Shown piece by piece: positions 35,854 through 44,322 of a stretch of 63,184 nt of DNA. The stretch is from Calidifonticultor sp964387355 (GTDB taxonomy: Bacteria; Actinomycetota; Humimicrobiia; Humimicrobiales; Humimicrobiaceae): positions 1 to 63,184 of the forward strand of contig CAYLWJ010000104.1 in the NCBI GenBank assembly GCA_964387355.1, in the 5' to 3' direction. The position numbers were made by a program, and so were the translations under genes. Numbering within the stretch: position 1 is the stretch's first letter; each line of letters starts with the position of its first letter. The notes below the pieces were generated by a model. The model did no database searches. It worked only from the letters and a program-made list of their open reading frames with translations, and was not told the origin of the DNA.

Positions 35854-37305
35854 ATGTCTAGTTACAATATAAAAAAAATTGAGAAATATAAATGGGAGAT
35901 AGAGAAAAACGACAGCTTAGGTATGTTAGTGCCTGGTATAATATATGCAAATGAAGAAATACTTGAACATGCTAAAAATGAAAACACAATTCAACAGGTA
36001 ATCAATGTTGCAGGTTTACCTGGAATTGTGAAGGCTTCTTTTGCAATGCCTGATATTCATTTTGGATATGGCTTTCCAATTGGTGGTGTTGCTGCTATGG
36101 ATATTGAAGAGGGAGTTATATCACCAGGTGGAGTTGGCTTTGATATTTCTTGTGGAGTAAGATTATTAAAAACTAACTTAGAATTTTCTGATATAAAAAA
36201 TAAAGTTGAGGAAATTATTTATAAATTATTTTCAGCAATACCAAAAGGTGTAGGAAGCAAAGGTAAAATAAAGACTTCAAAAAATGAGATGGAAAAAATA
36301 TTTACCCAAGGTGTTAATTGGGCAATTCAAAAAGGTTTTGGTGATGAACAAGATAAGTATTTCATAGAAGAAGAGGGCTGTATGGATGGTGCAAATCCTG
36401 ATTATGTAAGCAAACAGGCATATGATAGGGGAAATGATCAAGTAGGTAGCCTTGGTTCAGGAAATCATTTTTTAGAGCTTCAAAGAGTTTCAGAAATTTA
36501 TGATTACAATGCAGCTAAAGTGATGGGTTTGTTTGAAAATCAAATTACTATAATGATACATTCTGGTTCAAGAGGACTTGGCCATCAAGTTTGCAGTGAC
36601 TATTTAAAAGTAATGCAAAAGTCAGATTATTCAAATAAACTTAAACTGCCTGATAGGCAGCTTGCTTGTGCGCCTATAAAATCAAACGAAGGAAAAAAAT
36701 ATTTTGCTGCAATGGTTTGTGCAGTTAATTACGCAATGGTAAACAGGCATTGTCTTGCTCACTGGGTTAGAGTTGTATTTGAGCAAATTTTCTCTAAGTC
36801 ATGGCAGAAAATCGGCATGTATTTACTCTATGATGTTTCACATAACATTGCAAAAATTGAAGAATATAAAATAAATGGTAAAAAAATTATTGTTTGTGTA
36901 CATAGAAAAGGTGCAACAAGAGCTTTTGGACCTGAAAATATTTATATTCCAGATGAATATAAGAAAATTGGTCAGCCTGTAATTATACCAGGGGATATGG
37001 GAAGGTATTCATATATTATGGTTGGAACTAAAAAGGCAGAAGAAGATTGTTTTGGTTCAACTTGTCATGGTGCAGGCAGATTAATGAGCAGAGCAAAGGC
37101 TAAAAAAGAAATAAATGGTTTGAAGTTAAAAAAAGATTTATTTGATAAAAGAGGAATAATTGTGTTAGCAGACAGTCCTGCCAGTATTTCTGAAGAAGCA
37201 CCAGATGCTTATAAAGATGTCAGTGTTGTTGTTGAAGTAGCACACAATGCAGGTATTTCAAAAAAGGTGGCAAAACTAGAACCCTTGGGTGTAATTAAAG
37301 GCTAA
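35854..37305 (+). CDS. rtcB: tRNA/RNA-splicing ligase RtcB
   Basis: 483 residues. RtcB motifs in order: MPDIHFGYGFPIGG, GGVGFDISCGVR (metal-binding Cys), GSLGSGNHFLE, HSGSRGLGHQ, HRKGATRAFGP and STCHGAGR with His405 as the guanylylated residue, matching His404 of the Pyrococcus enzyme. It joins 2',3'-cyclic phosphate and 5'-OH RNA ends. I chose ATG 35854 because GGAGG lies eight bases before it; an in-frame ATG 36 bases upstream has none. Paired with archease, it forms an RNA repair/ligation unit. Confidence 0.96.
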   Translation: MSSYNIKKIEKYKWEIEKNDSLGMLVPGIIYANEEILEHAKNENTIQQVINVAGLPGIVKASFAMPDIHFGYGFPIGGVAAMDIEEGVISPGGVGFDISCGVRLLKTNLEFSDIKNKVEEIIYKLFSAIPKGVGSKGKIKTSKNEMEKIFTQGVNWAIQKGFGDEQDKYFIEEEGCMDGANPDYVSKQAYDRGNDQVGSLGSGNHFLELQRVSEIYDYNAAKVMGLFENQITIMIHSGSRGLGHQVCSDYLKVMQKSDYSNKLKLPDRQLACAPIKSNEGKKYFAAMVCAVNYAMVNRHCLAHWVRVVFEQIFSKSWQKIGMYLLYDVSHNIAKIEEYKINGKKIIVCVHRKGATRAFGPENIYIPDEYKKIGQPVIIPGDMGRYSYIMVGTKKAEEDCFGSTCHGAGRLMSRAKAKKEINGLKLKKDLFDKRGIIVLADSPASISEEAPDAYKDVSVVVEVAHNAGISKKVAKLEPLGVIKG

Positions 37306-37819
37306 AACCCCTTTTGAAAACTAACAAAATTACCTATTTTGCCTGCTTATTTTTTTCAAAATATTATTGGTACATCTCTAATATCTCTAATTTTATTATA
37401 GAAGCTAAGCTTACCTTTAATTACTAATACACAAAGATAAAATGCCAAAGGGTATAATTGAAAGCATTTAAAATTTTGTGATAGTAACATTGTAAAAACT
37501 TAAGTGCAAGTGTGAGTTAATTTATTTTTAACATAAAAATTCTAAAGATATAAACTATATAGTTTATTGACTTATATTTTAAAAAAATTAAGTATAATTA
37601 TTAATATTTAATAAAACTTATAACAATAATTCATTTTTTTTAAATATTAATAAAAAAACTTTATATTTTTTAAAATTTAAGGTATTATTATTAAAGTTTT
37701 TAAAATATTTAATATTTTAAGGAATATTTTATAATATGTTATTAAAATTTTTAGTAAATCTTAAAAAAATAAAAATATTATAAAAATTTTCGGTTTTTAA
37801 AGATTTAAGGGGAGTGGAT
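37306..37819. other. Intergenic region before the citrate-to-2-oxoglutarate cluster
   Basis: 514 bases. It contains intergenic element copy 2 (37461-37520), a TTGACT at 37567-37572 and a TATAAT at 37593-37598 that would make a promoter with a long 20-base spacer, and then AT-rich tracts. No gene or RNA consensus seen. Confidence 0.5.
37461..37520 (+). repeat. Dispersed intergenic element, copy 2
   Basis: The left module (AAGCATTTAAAATTTTGTGATAG) aligns with copy 3 without gaps, and the right module (CTTAAGTGCAAGTGTGAGTT) aligns with both others with one gap. GCATTTAA in the left arm can pair with TTAAGTGC in the right arm. It lies about 150 bases after rtcB. Confidence 0.55.
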
Positions 37820-39022
37820 ATGAGAGGAATTAACTTATTAACTGAGTTTTCATTAAAGGCTGGAGAAAAAATTGATCCAACAAAAATAAAAATTGATGAC
37901 ACTACATTAAGGGATGGTGAACAGACAGCTGGAGTGGTGTTTGCCAATGATGAGAAAATACATATAGCAAAAATGCTTGATAGGATTGGAGTACATCAAA
38001 TTGAAGCAGGTATTCCAACTATGGGTGGTGATGAAAAAGAAGCAATAAAAGCTATAACATCATTAAATTTAAACTGCAGTATTTTAGGATGGAATAGAGC
38101 TGTGGTATCTGATATTGATGACTCAATTGAATGTGGAGTTGATGCTGTTGCAATATCAATTTCTGCATCAGATATACATATTGAACAAAAATTAAGAAAG
38201 AGCAGAGAATGGGTTTTAGAAAGTATAAGGACAGCTGTTGATTATGCAAAAAAGTATAATTTATATGTTTCTGTAAATGCAGAGGATGCTTCAAGGGCAG
38301 ATATGGAATTTTTACTTCAGTTTGCACGAACTGCTAAAGATGTAGGGGCTGATAGATTAAGATACTGTGATACTCTTGGAATTTTAGATCCATTTGAAAC
38401 TTTTTTAAGAGTAAGAACAATAATTGAGATTGTTGGGATTGATATAGAAATGCATACCCATAATGATTTTGGAATGGCAATAGCAAATGCTATAGCAGGC
38501 ATAAAAGCAGGTGCAACTTATGTTAACACTACAATAAATGGTCTTGGAGAAAGAGCAGGAAATGCATCATTTGAAGAATTTGTAATGGCATTGAAATATT
38601 TAGAAGGAATAGATCTAGGAATTGACACAACGTTATTTAGGGAAATTTCAGAGTATGTAGCAGTTGCTTCTGGCAGATATATTCCTACATGGAAGCCAAT
38701 AGTTGGAGGCAACTTATTTGTGTATGAAAGTGAAATAAGAGCATCTTCAGTTTATAAAAACCCATTAACTTTTGAGCTTTTTGGGCCAGAAGATGTTGGA
38801 CTTGAACGGAAAATAATTATTGGTAAAAGCTCAGGTCCTAAGACTTTAATGATTAAATTAAAACAGCTAGGTTATGAAATTTCTGAAGAGCAAGCAGAGG
38901 AATTAATAGACGTGATAAGAGAAAAAGCTTTATCATTGAAGCGTGCACTTTTTGATAGTGAAATCATTGATACTTATAATATGTTTTTTAAAAAAGATAA
39001 AAGTAAAAATAATAACAAATAG
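37820..39022 (+). CDS. Citrate/homocitrate synthase-family protein, subunit with intact metal site
   Basis: About 401 residues of the isopropylmalate/homocitrate/Re-citrate synthase family. The catalytic LRDGEQ (metal ligand Asp32) and metal-binding H212THND are intact. However, the segment that in the family reads HESGIHxDG is here Y302ESEIR, so the lid His that acts in catalysis is missing. The paralogue just downstream shows the opposite pattern. With aconitase-type and IDH genes following, Re-citrate synthase is the most likely activity, and homocitrate synthase the main alternative. ATG 37820 follows AAGGGGAG; a GTG at 37814 would overlap that site. First gene of a five-gene cluster. Confidence 0.85.
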   Translation: MRGINLLTEFSLKAGEKIDPTKIKIDDTTLRDGEQTAGVVFANDEKIHIAKMLDRIGVHQIEAGIPTMGGDEKEAIKAITSLNLNCSILGWNRAVVSDIDDSIECGVDAVAISISASDIHIEQKLRKSREWVLESIRTAVDYAKKYNLYVSVNAEDASRADMEFLLQFARTAKDVGADRLRYCDTLGILDPFETFLRVRTIIEIVGIDIEMHTHNDFGMAIANAIAGIKAGATYVNTTINGLGERAGNASFEEFVMALKYLEGIDLGIDTTLFREISEYVAVASGRYIPTWKPIVGGNLFVYESEIRASSVYKNPLTFELFGPEDVGLERKIIIGKSSGPKTLMIKLKQLGYEISEEQAEELIDVIREKALSLKRALFDSEIIDTYNMFFKKDKSKNNNK

Positions 39023-39064
39023 TAACACCAAAGCTAATGATTAAATAAAAAATTAGGAGGCTTT

Positions 39065-40228
39065 ATGGCTATAAAAACAGATGAAAAAAGAAATATTAAC
39101 ATAATAGACACTACTTTAAGAAATGGGGAGCAGGCTGCAGGTGTTGTTTTTTCAAAGCATGAAAAGATTCGCATTGCAAAAATGCTTGATGAAATTGGTG
39201 TGCCAGAAATAGAAATTGGAACACCTTCGTTAAGTTATCTTGAAAGAGAAATTATAAAAGAAATTGTAAAATCCAACCTTAAATGTAAGTTATTTACTTA
39301 TTGTGAAGCATTCCCAGAAAATATAGGATATGCAGTTGAATGTGGCATAAAAAATGTGGTCATAAATATTTCAATTTCAGATATACATATTAAAGAAAAG
39401 TACAATAAGACCAGAACCTGGGTAATGGGTCAGTTAAGAGATACAATAAGTGAAGCAAAAAGCAAAGGGTTAAATTTTATAGTTAGTGCTGAAGATGCAA
39501 CTAGAACTGATCTTGAGTTCATATTAAAAGTATTGCACCTTGCACAAAAGAAAGAAGCTTTTAGGTTTAGAATTTGCGATACAGTATCTAAACTTGATCC
39601 CTTTAGAACTTTTTTACTAATAAACACTATTTTAAGCACAACAGAATTTCCAATTGAGGTTTATAATCATAATGATTTTGGAATGGCTACAGCTAACGCA
39701 ATGGCTGCAATAAGAGCAGGTGCTGTAAGCCTTGTAACAAGTGTTAATGCTATAGGCGAAGGCACTGGAAATGCTGCACTTGAAGAAATAGTAATGGCTC
39801 TAAAATACTTAGAAAATATAGATTTGGGTATAGATACCTCAAAATTTAGGGAGCTTTCAGAGTATGTGTCAAAAGCTTCTGCAAGAGCAATTCCTGTTTG
39901 GAAGGCAATTGTTGGGACAAATGTATTTGCTCATGAATCTGGCATTCATGCAGATGGAGTACTGAAAAATCCAAAAAATTATGAAGTTTTTGACCCTGGT
40001 GAAGTTGGTCTTACAAGACAGATTGTTGTTGGTAAACATTCTGGTTCTCATACAATTTTACATAAATTTAAAGAGTTTGGAATTGATTTAACAATTGGTG
40101 AAGCAAATGATTTACTTGCAATGGCACGGGCAATGGCAGTTGATTTAAAACGGCCTTTATTTGAAAAGGAATTAATGTATATTTATAAGGAATACAATGA
40201 AAAGAAAAAGATAGATGATTTAGAATAA
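39065..40228 (+). CDS. Citrate/homocitrate synthase-family protein, subunit with intact HESGIH motif
   Basis: 387 residues, paralogous to the preceding gene. The barrel metal site is damaged: LRDGEQ has become LRN20GEQ and HxHND has become Y200NHND, so two of the usual metal ligands are changed. The lid motif H290ESGIH295ADG is intact. In family members studied structurally, the lid His comes from the neighbouring subunit. The two genes therefore probably form a hetero-oligomer in which this protein provides the lid and the first the barrel. AGGAGG precedes the start, 42 bases after the first gene. Confidence 0.85.
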   Translation: MAIKTDEKRNINIIDTTLRNGEQAAGVVFSKHEKIRIAKMLDEIGVPEIEIGTPSLSYLEREIIKEIVKSNLKCKLFTYCEAFPENIGYAVECGIKNVVINISISDIHIKEKYNKTRTWVMGQLRDTISEAKSKGLNFIVSAEDATRTDLEFILKVLHLAQKKEAFRFRICDTVSKLDPFRTFLLINTILSTTEFPIEVYNHNDFGMATANAMAAIRAGAVSLVTSVNAIGEGTGNAALEEIVMALKYLENIDLGIDTSKFRELSEYVSKASARAIPVWKAIVGTNVFAHESGIHADGVLKNPKNYEVFDPGEVGLTRQIVVGKHSGSHTILHKFKEFGIDLTIGEANDLLAMARAMAVDLKRPLFEKELMYIYKEYNEKKKIDDLE

Positions 40229-40274
40229 AATTACAAACTAAATGCTATAAAATATTTTTTAGGAAGGAGCTGTT

Positions 40275-41540
40275 TTGTCCAAAGATTCAAAAACAATTGC
40301 AGAAAAAATATTAAGTGAGCATGCTGGTAGAGACCTTAAAGCAGGTGACATAGCTGTTGTTGATGTTGATTTGGTTATGGCTCAGGATGGTACTGGGCCA
40401 TTAACAATTACTCAAATAAAGAAGATGGGTTTTAATAAAATAGCCAAACCTCAAAGTTCAATCTTTTTTATTGACCATGCAGCACCAAGCCCTAGAAAAG
40501 AACTTTCTGATTCTCATAAGCTTATTAGAGAATTTGCAAGAGAAACGGGCGCAATATTAAGCGATATTAATAACGGTGTATGTCATCAAATTTTAGCTGA
40601 AAAATATGTCTGTCCTGGTAATGTATTAATTGGTGCAGATTCACATACATGTACAGCAGGTGCGTTGTGTGCCTTTGCAACAGGAATGGGCTCAACTGAT
40701 ATTGCAGTTGGATTTGCTCTAGCAAAAACATGGATGATGGTTCCTCACAGCATTAAAGTAAATCTTTTTGGCAGAATTCAAAAAGGAGTTTTTGCAAAAG
40801 ATATAATTATTTATCTTATAGGAAAAATTACCGCAGAGGGTGCAACATATAAGGCTTTAGAATTCTGTGGTGAAACACTAGATTTTTTAGAAATGGAGGA
40901 TAGATTTACAATTTCTAATATGGCAGTTGAGGCAGGTGCAAAAACAGGATTATTTCCATCTGATGAAAAAACTAAACAATACCTTGAAAGTCAAGGCAGG
41001 GTCAACTGTTTTAAAGAAATATTTCCTGACCAAGGGGCTTTTTATGAGCAGTCAATAGAAATAGACTGTAGCAAAGTTGAACCAATGGTCTCTCAGCCAC
41101 ATACCGTTGATAATGTTATTACTGTTTCTAAAATTGATAAAGTTAAAATTGACCAAGTATTAATTGGTACTTGTACAAATGGTAGGATTAGTGATTTAAG
41201 AATAGCTGCAGGTATTTTAAAGAATAAAAAAATTTCAAAAAATGTCAGACTTTTAATTGTTCCTGCATCTAAAGATGTTTATATTCAAGCAGTTAAAGAG
41301 GGTATTATCGAGGATTTAATAAATAGCGGTGCGGCTGTTTTAAACCCTGGCTGCGGACCATGTGTAGGTGTTCATCAAGGAGCACTTGCTGATGGTGAAG
41401 TGTGCCTTTCAACACAAAACAGAAATTTTAAGGGCAGAATGGGCAATCCAAATGCTTTTATTTATCTTTCATCACCAGCAACAGCAGCAGCAAGTGCTTT
41501 AACTGGTTATATTACTGATCCTAGGGAGGTATTAAAATAA
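40275..41540 (+). CDS. Aconitase / isopropylmalate-dehydratase family, large subunit
   Basis: 421 residues of the LeuC/HacA type. Fe-S ligands are in GADSHTCT, VLIGTCTNGR and NPGCGPCVG. Split two-subunit enzymes of this family dehydrate and rehydrate citrate, homocitrate, or isopropylmalate. Position between citrate-synthase-like genes and an IDH that carries isocitrate residues points to aconitase activity, though LeuC function cannot be excluded. TTG start with AGGAAGGAG upstream. It abuts the small-subunit gene exactly. Confidence 0.88.
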   Translation: MSKDSKTIAEKILSEHAGRDLKAGDIAVVDVDLVMAQDGTGPLTITQIKKMGFNKIAKPQSSIFFIDHAAPSPRKELSDSHKLIREFARETGAILSDINNGVCHQILAEKYVCPGNVLIGADSHTCTAGALCAFATGMGSTDIAVGFALAKTWMMVPHSIKVNLFGRIQKGVFAKDIIIYLIGKITAEGATYKALEFCGETLDFLEMEDRFTISNMAVEAGAKTGLFPSDEKTKQYLESQGRVNCFKEIFPDQGAFYEQSIEIDCSKVEPMVSQPHTVDNVITVSKIDKVKIDQVLIGTCTNGRISDLRIAAGILKNKKISKNVRLLIVPASKDVYIQAVKEGIIEDLINSGAAVLNPGCGPCVGVHQGALADGEVCLSTQNRNFKGRMGNPNAFIYLSSPATAAASALTGYITDPREVLK

Positions 41541-42188
41541 ATGGATAAGATAAATAATAAAATAAATAATATTGTTAATATTAATAGGAATGAAAATAGG
41601 GATAACAATAGCAACAATATTAGCAATAAAATTAGCAATAAAATTAGTAATAATGACAGTATTAATGACAGTTTTAATAATAGTAGCAATGGAATATTAA
41701 AAGGGAGAGCTTTTAAATTTGGAGATGATATATCAACTGATTTAATTGCTCCTGGTAGGTATTTTCACCTTCGGTCAAACTTAACTGAACTTGCAAAGCA
41801 TGTTTTAGAAGATGCAGACCCTCAATTTATAAATAAAGTAAGGCCGGGTGATTTTATTGTTGCAGGCAGAAATTTTGGGCTTGGTTCTTCAAGGGAACAT
41901 GCGCCAACTATAATAAAAATTGCAGGTGTTGGTGCTGTTCTTGCTAAATCATTTGCAAGAATTTTTTTTAGAAACAGCATAAATATTGGTCTTGTGTGTC
42001 TTGTGTGTGATACTGATGAAATTGATGATGGTGATGAACTTGAAATAGATTTAAGGCAAGGAACAATTAATAATTTGACAAAAGATAAAAAGATTAAATT
42101 TAATCCATTGCCAGAGGTTATGATTAAGATTTTAAATGATGGCGGTTTAGTAAATCATATTACTAAAAATCAAGGATTTAATTTGTAA
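41541..42188 (+). CDS. Aconitase / isopropylmalate-dehydratase family, small subunit
   Basis: 215 residues, about 50 longer than usual. The core has GRAFKFGDDISTDLIAPGRY and GRNFGLGSSREHAP, the swivelling-domain motifs. The substrate loop reads YFHLRSN, with an Arg where isopropylmalate-specific loops tend to be hydrophobic, which fits an acidic substrate. The first 50 residues are an Asn/Ile/Ser low-complexity tail (41541-41699) made of AAT/AGC-type repeats, and have no counterpart in the family. Starts directly after the large-subunit stop codon. Confidence 0.87.
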   Translation: MDKINNKINNIVNINRNENRDNNSNNISNKISNKISNNDSINDSFNNSSNGILKGRAFKFGDDISTDLIAPGRYFHLRSNLTELAKHVLEDADPQFINKVRPGDFIVAGRNFGLGSSREHAPTIIKIAGVGAVLAKSFARIFFRNSINIGLVCLVCDTDEIDDGDELEIDLRQGTINNLTKDKKIKFNPLPEVMIKILNDGGLVNHITKNQGFNL

Positions 42189-42368
42189 CAACATTGTAAT
42201 AACAAATAATGTTGTAGTTTAATTGTTAATAGTACAGTAAATAATTTGTAAATAATTAAAATAAAATTTAATTTAAAACTCATAACAATAAAGCAATCAT
42301 TTTTATAGGAATGTTTTTTTATTGTTTATTTTTTAAATTCTTAGTTTATTACATGAAAGGGCTTTAAA

Positions 42369-43487
42369 ATGCAGAAAAAACATATAGTAACTTTAATCCC
42401 AGGAGATGGAACAGGTCCTGAGATAACAGAAGCAACTAAAAGAGTTGTAGAAGCCACTGGAGTAAATATTGAGTGGGAAATAGTAAATGCTGGTGCTGAT
42501 GTTTATGAAAAGGAAGGGACTGTTTTACCTGATGATGTACTTGCTTCATTAAAAAAAAATAAAGTAGGGCTTAAAGGTCCAATTACAACTCCAGTTGGTA
42601 CAGGTTTTAGGAGTGTAAATGTTGCAATGAGAAAAATTTTTGACCTTTATGCTTGTATAAGACCTTGTAAAAGCTATAAGGGAGTAAAAAGTACATTTGA
42701 AGATATAGATTTGGTTATTATTAGAGAAAATACAGAAGATTTATATGCAGGTATTGAATTTGAGCAAGGTAGTGCAGATGCCAAAAAACTAATTGATTAT
42801 ATTGAAAAACTAAGTAACTTAAAAATAAGAAAAGATAGCGGAATTTCAATAAAGCCAATATCAGTTTTTTGTTCTGAGAGGATAATAAAATTTGCTTTTG
42901 AATTTGCAAAGAAAAACGGCAGAAAAAAAGTAACTGGTGTTCATAAGGCAAATATAATGAAGTTTACTGATGGTTTATTTTTAGAAATTTTTAAAAAAAT
43001 AGCAAGTCAGTATCCAGATATTGAATCAGAGGATAGAATTGTTGACAATATGTGTATGCAATTAGTCCAAAAGCCTCAACTTTATGACGTACTTGTGCTT
43101 CCTAACTTATATGGTGATATTTTATCTGATCTTGCTGCAGGTTTAGTTGGTGGCCTTGGAGTTGCACCTGGAGCAAATATTGGAGATGATATTGCTTTGT
43201 TTGAGCCCACGCATGGAAGTGCACCTAAATACAAAGGGCTAAATAAAGTAAATCCAACAGCACAGATGCTTTCAGCAGTTATGATGCTGCGCTATTTAGG
43301 CGAAAATAAGTGTGCTGATATTTTAGAAAATGCAATAGCTCAAGTTATTGCAGAAGGTAAATTTGTTACATATGATTTAAAGCCTGATCCTAGTGATAAA
43401 AGCGCAGTTGGGACAAGTCAAATGGCTGACGCCATAATTGAAAAAATAAAAATATTAAAAAATGAAAATAATATTATAGTAAGGTAA
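42369..43487 (+). CDS. icd: Isocitrate dehydrogenase (NADP-type residues)
   Basis: 372 residues of the isocitrate/isopropylmalate dehydrogenase family. The substrate loop FRSVNVAMR has the Ser and Asn found in isocitrate-specific enzymes rather than the Leu of LeuB. The coenzyme loop GSAPKYKGLNKVNP carries the Lys-Tyr pair used by E. coli Icd for NADP, whereas NAD enzymes have Asp-Ile there; a later Arg is Pro, so the specificity is not certain. It would make 2-oxoglutarate for glutamate. A 16-base duplication (TAATATTATAGTAAGG) straddles the stop. It is 180 bases from the aconitase genes. Confidence 0.88.
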   Translation: MQKKHIVTLIPGDGTGPEITEATKRVVEATGVNIEWEIVNAGADVYEKEGTVLPDDVLASLKKNKVGLKGPITTPVGTGFRSVNVAMRKIFDLYACIRPCKSYKGVKSTFEDIDLVIIRENTEDLYAGIEFEQGSADAKKLIDYIEKLSNLKIRKDSGISIKPISVFCSERIIKFAFEFAKKNGRKKVTGVHKANIMKFTDGLFLEIFKKIASQYPDIESEDRIVDNMCMQLVQKPQLYDVLVLPNLYGDILSDLAAGLVGGLGVAPGANIGDDIALFEPTHGSAPKYKGLNKVNPTAQMLSAVMMLRYLGENKCADILENAIAQVIAEGKFVTYDLKPDPSDKSAVGTSQMADAIIEKIKILKNENNIIVR

Positions 43488-43520
43488 TATTATAGTAAGG
43501 TAATATTTTTAGATTTTTAG

Positions 43521-43600
43521 GAAGCACCTAAAGCCCTGTGATAGTAATAATATTAGTAATATAACACTTTAATATTACTTTAAGGGCAGGTATGGGTTTA
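43521..43600 (+). repeat. Dispersed intergenic element, copy 3
   Basis: The longest copy, with a 20-base extra segment between modules. Left module AAGCACCTAAAGCCCTGTGATAG and right module ACTTTAAGGGCAGGTATGGGTT. GCCCT can pair with AGGGC and CCT with AGG. It lies between icd and the convergent dhaL gene. Confidence 0.55.
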
Positions 43601-43659
43601 TATATTTTTAGATGCTAACTATTTTTAAAGTTTTATTTTAATATATTTTACTTTAATAT

Positions 43660-44298
43660 TTACTTTAATATACTGTTATAAAATGCTTCTAATATAAGAT
43701 AGCTAGATGCTGCGCCAACATCAATATGACCCTTGCTTCTTTCTAAGAGCCTTGAAGACCTTCCAACTTTACTGATAATATCTTTTGTTGAGAGCATTCC
43801 TGTTTTAGCAGAATCTAATGCTTTCTTAAATGTTGTTACTAAGTCATTATTTGCAACTTCGAGCTTATATGTATTAACAAAAGGTTCTAGCGTGTCAACC
43901 ATGGTTTTATCACCAACTTTAGCACCACCTAATGATTTAATAGATTCAAGCATGTTTGAAAATAAGGTTAAGATATCATCTTTATTGATGCTAGTTTTAT
44001 TTTTTAAAGCCATGCCTGCCTTTACCATGCCTCCGCCATATAAGGGACCCATTGCGCCGCCAATTTCATTTAATAATACTTTTCCAGCCATTATTAACAT
44101 TTCACCAATATCATTTATTTGATTATTTTCTTTTTCAAGTAAAAGTGCTTTTATTTTTTTAAAACCTTTATTCATGTTTACACCATGGTCGCCATCTCCA
44201 ATTTCTGCATCGAGTTCGGTTAAATAATCAACATTTTTTTCAATTGTATCTGCAATGTTAATTAAAATATCTTTAAATTTTAACGCATCAATTTCCAT
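43660..44298 (-). CDS. dhaL: Dihydroxyacetone kinase ADP/ATP-binding subunit DhaL
   Basis: 212 residues, all-helical DhaL fold. The nucleotide/Mg site DAEIGDGDHGVNMNKGF near residue 30 and GGAMGPLYGGG near residue 80 are intact, followed by GAKVGDKTMVDTL and RSHLIGHKDVGA-like RSKGHIDVGAAS. It transfers phosphate to dihydroxyacetone bound on DhaK. Good AAGGAG site. It follows dhaK by 24 bases. No DhaM phosphotransfer protein is in the window. Confidence 0.93.
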   Translation of the reverse strand: MEIDALKFKDILINIADTIEKNVDYLTELDAEIGDGDHGVNMNKGFKKIKALLLEKENNQINDIGEMLIMAGKVLLNEIGGAMGPLYGGGMVKAGMALKNKTSINKDDILTLFSNMLESIKSLGGAKVGDKTMVDTLEPFVNTYKLEVANNDLVTTFKKALDSAKTGMLSTKDIISKVGRSSRLLERSKGHIDVGAASSYLILEAFYNSILK

Positions 44299-44322
44299 TT
44301 AAACTCCTTTTGTTTTGTTGTA

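Noticed and set aside
37567..37598. TTGACT ... TATAAT as promoter of the citrate cluster
   Set aside because: The 20-base spacer is too long for a confident sigma70 promoter in such AT-rich DNA.
39869..40051. Small minus-strand reading frames inside conserved genes (for example here, 23640-23924 and 5668-5937)
   Set aside because: They lie opposite or in other frames of strong conserved genes, have no ribosome site and no recognisable motif.
42369..43487. 3-isopropylmalate dehydrogenase (leuB)
   Set aside because: The substrate loop has the Ser and Asn typical of isocitrate dehydrogenase, and the LeuB-type hydrophobic residue is absent.
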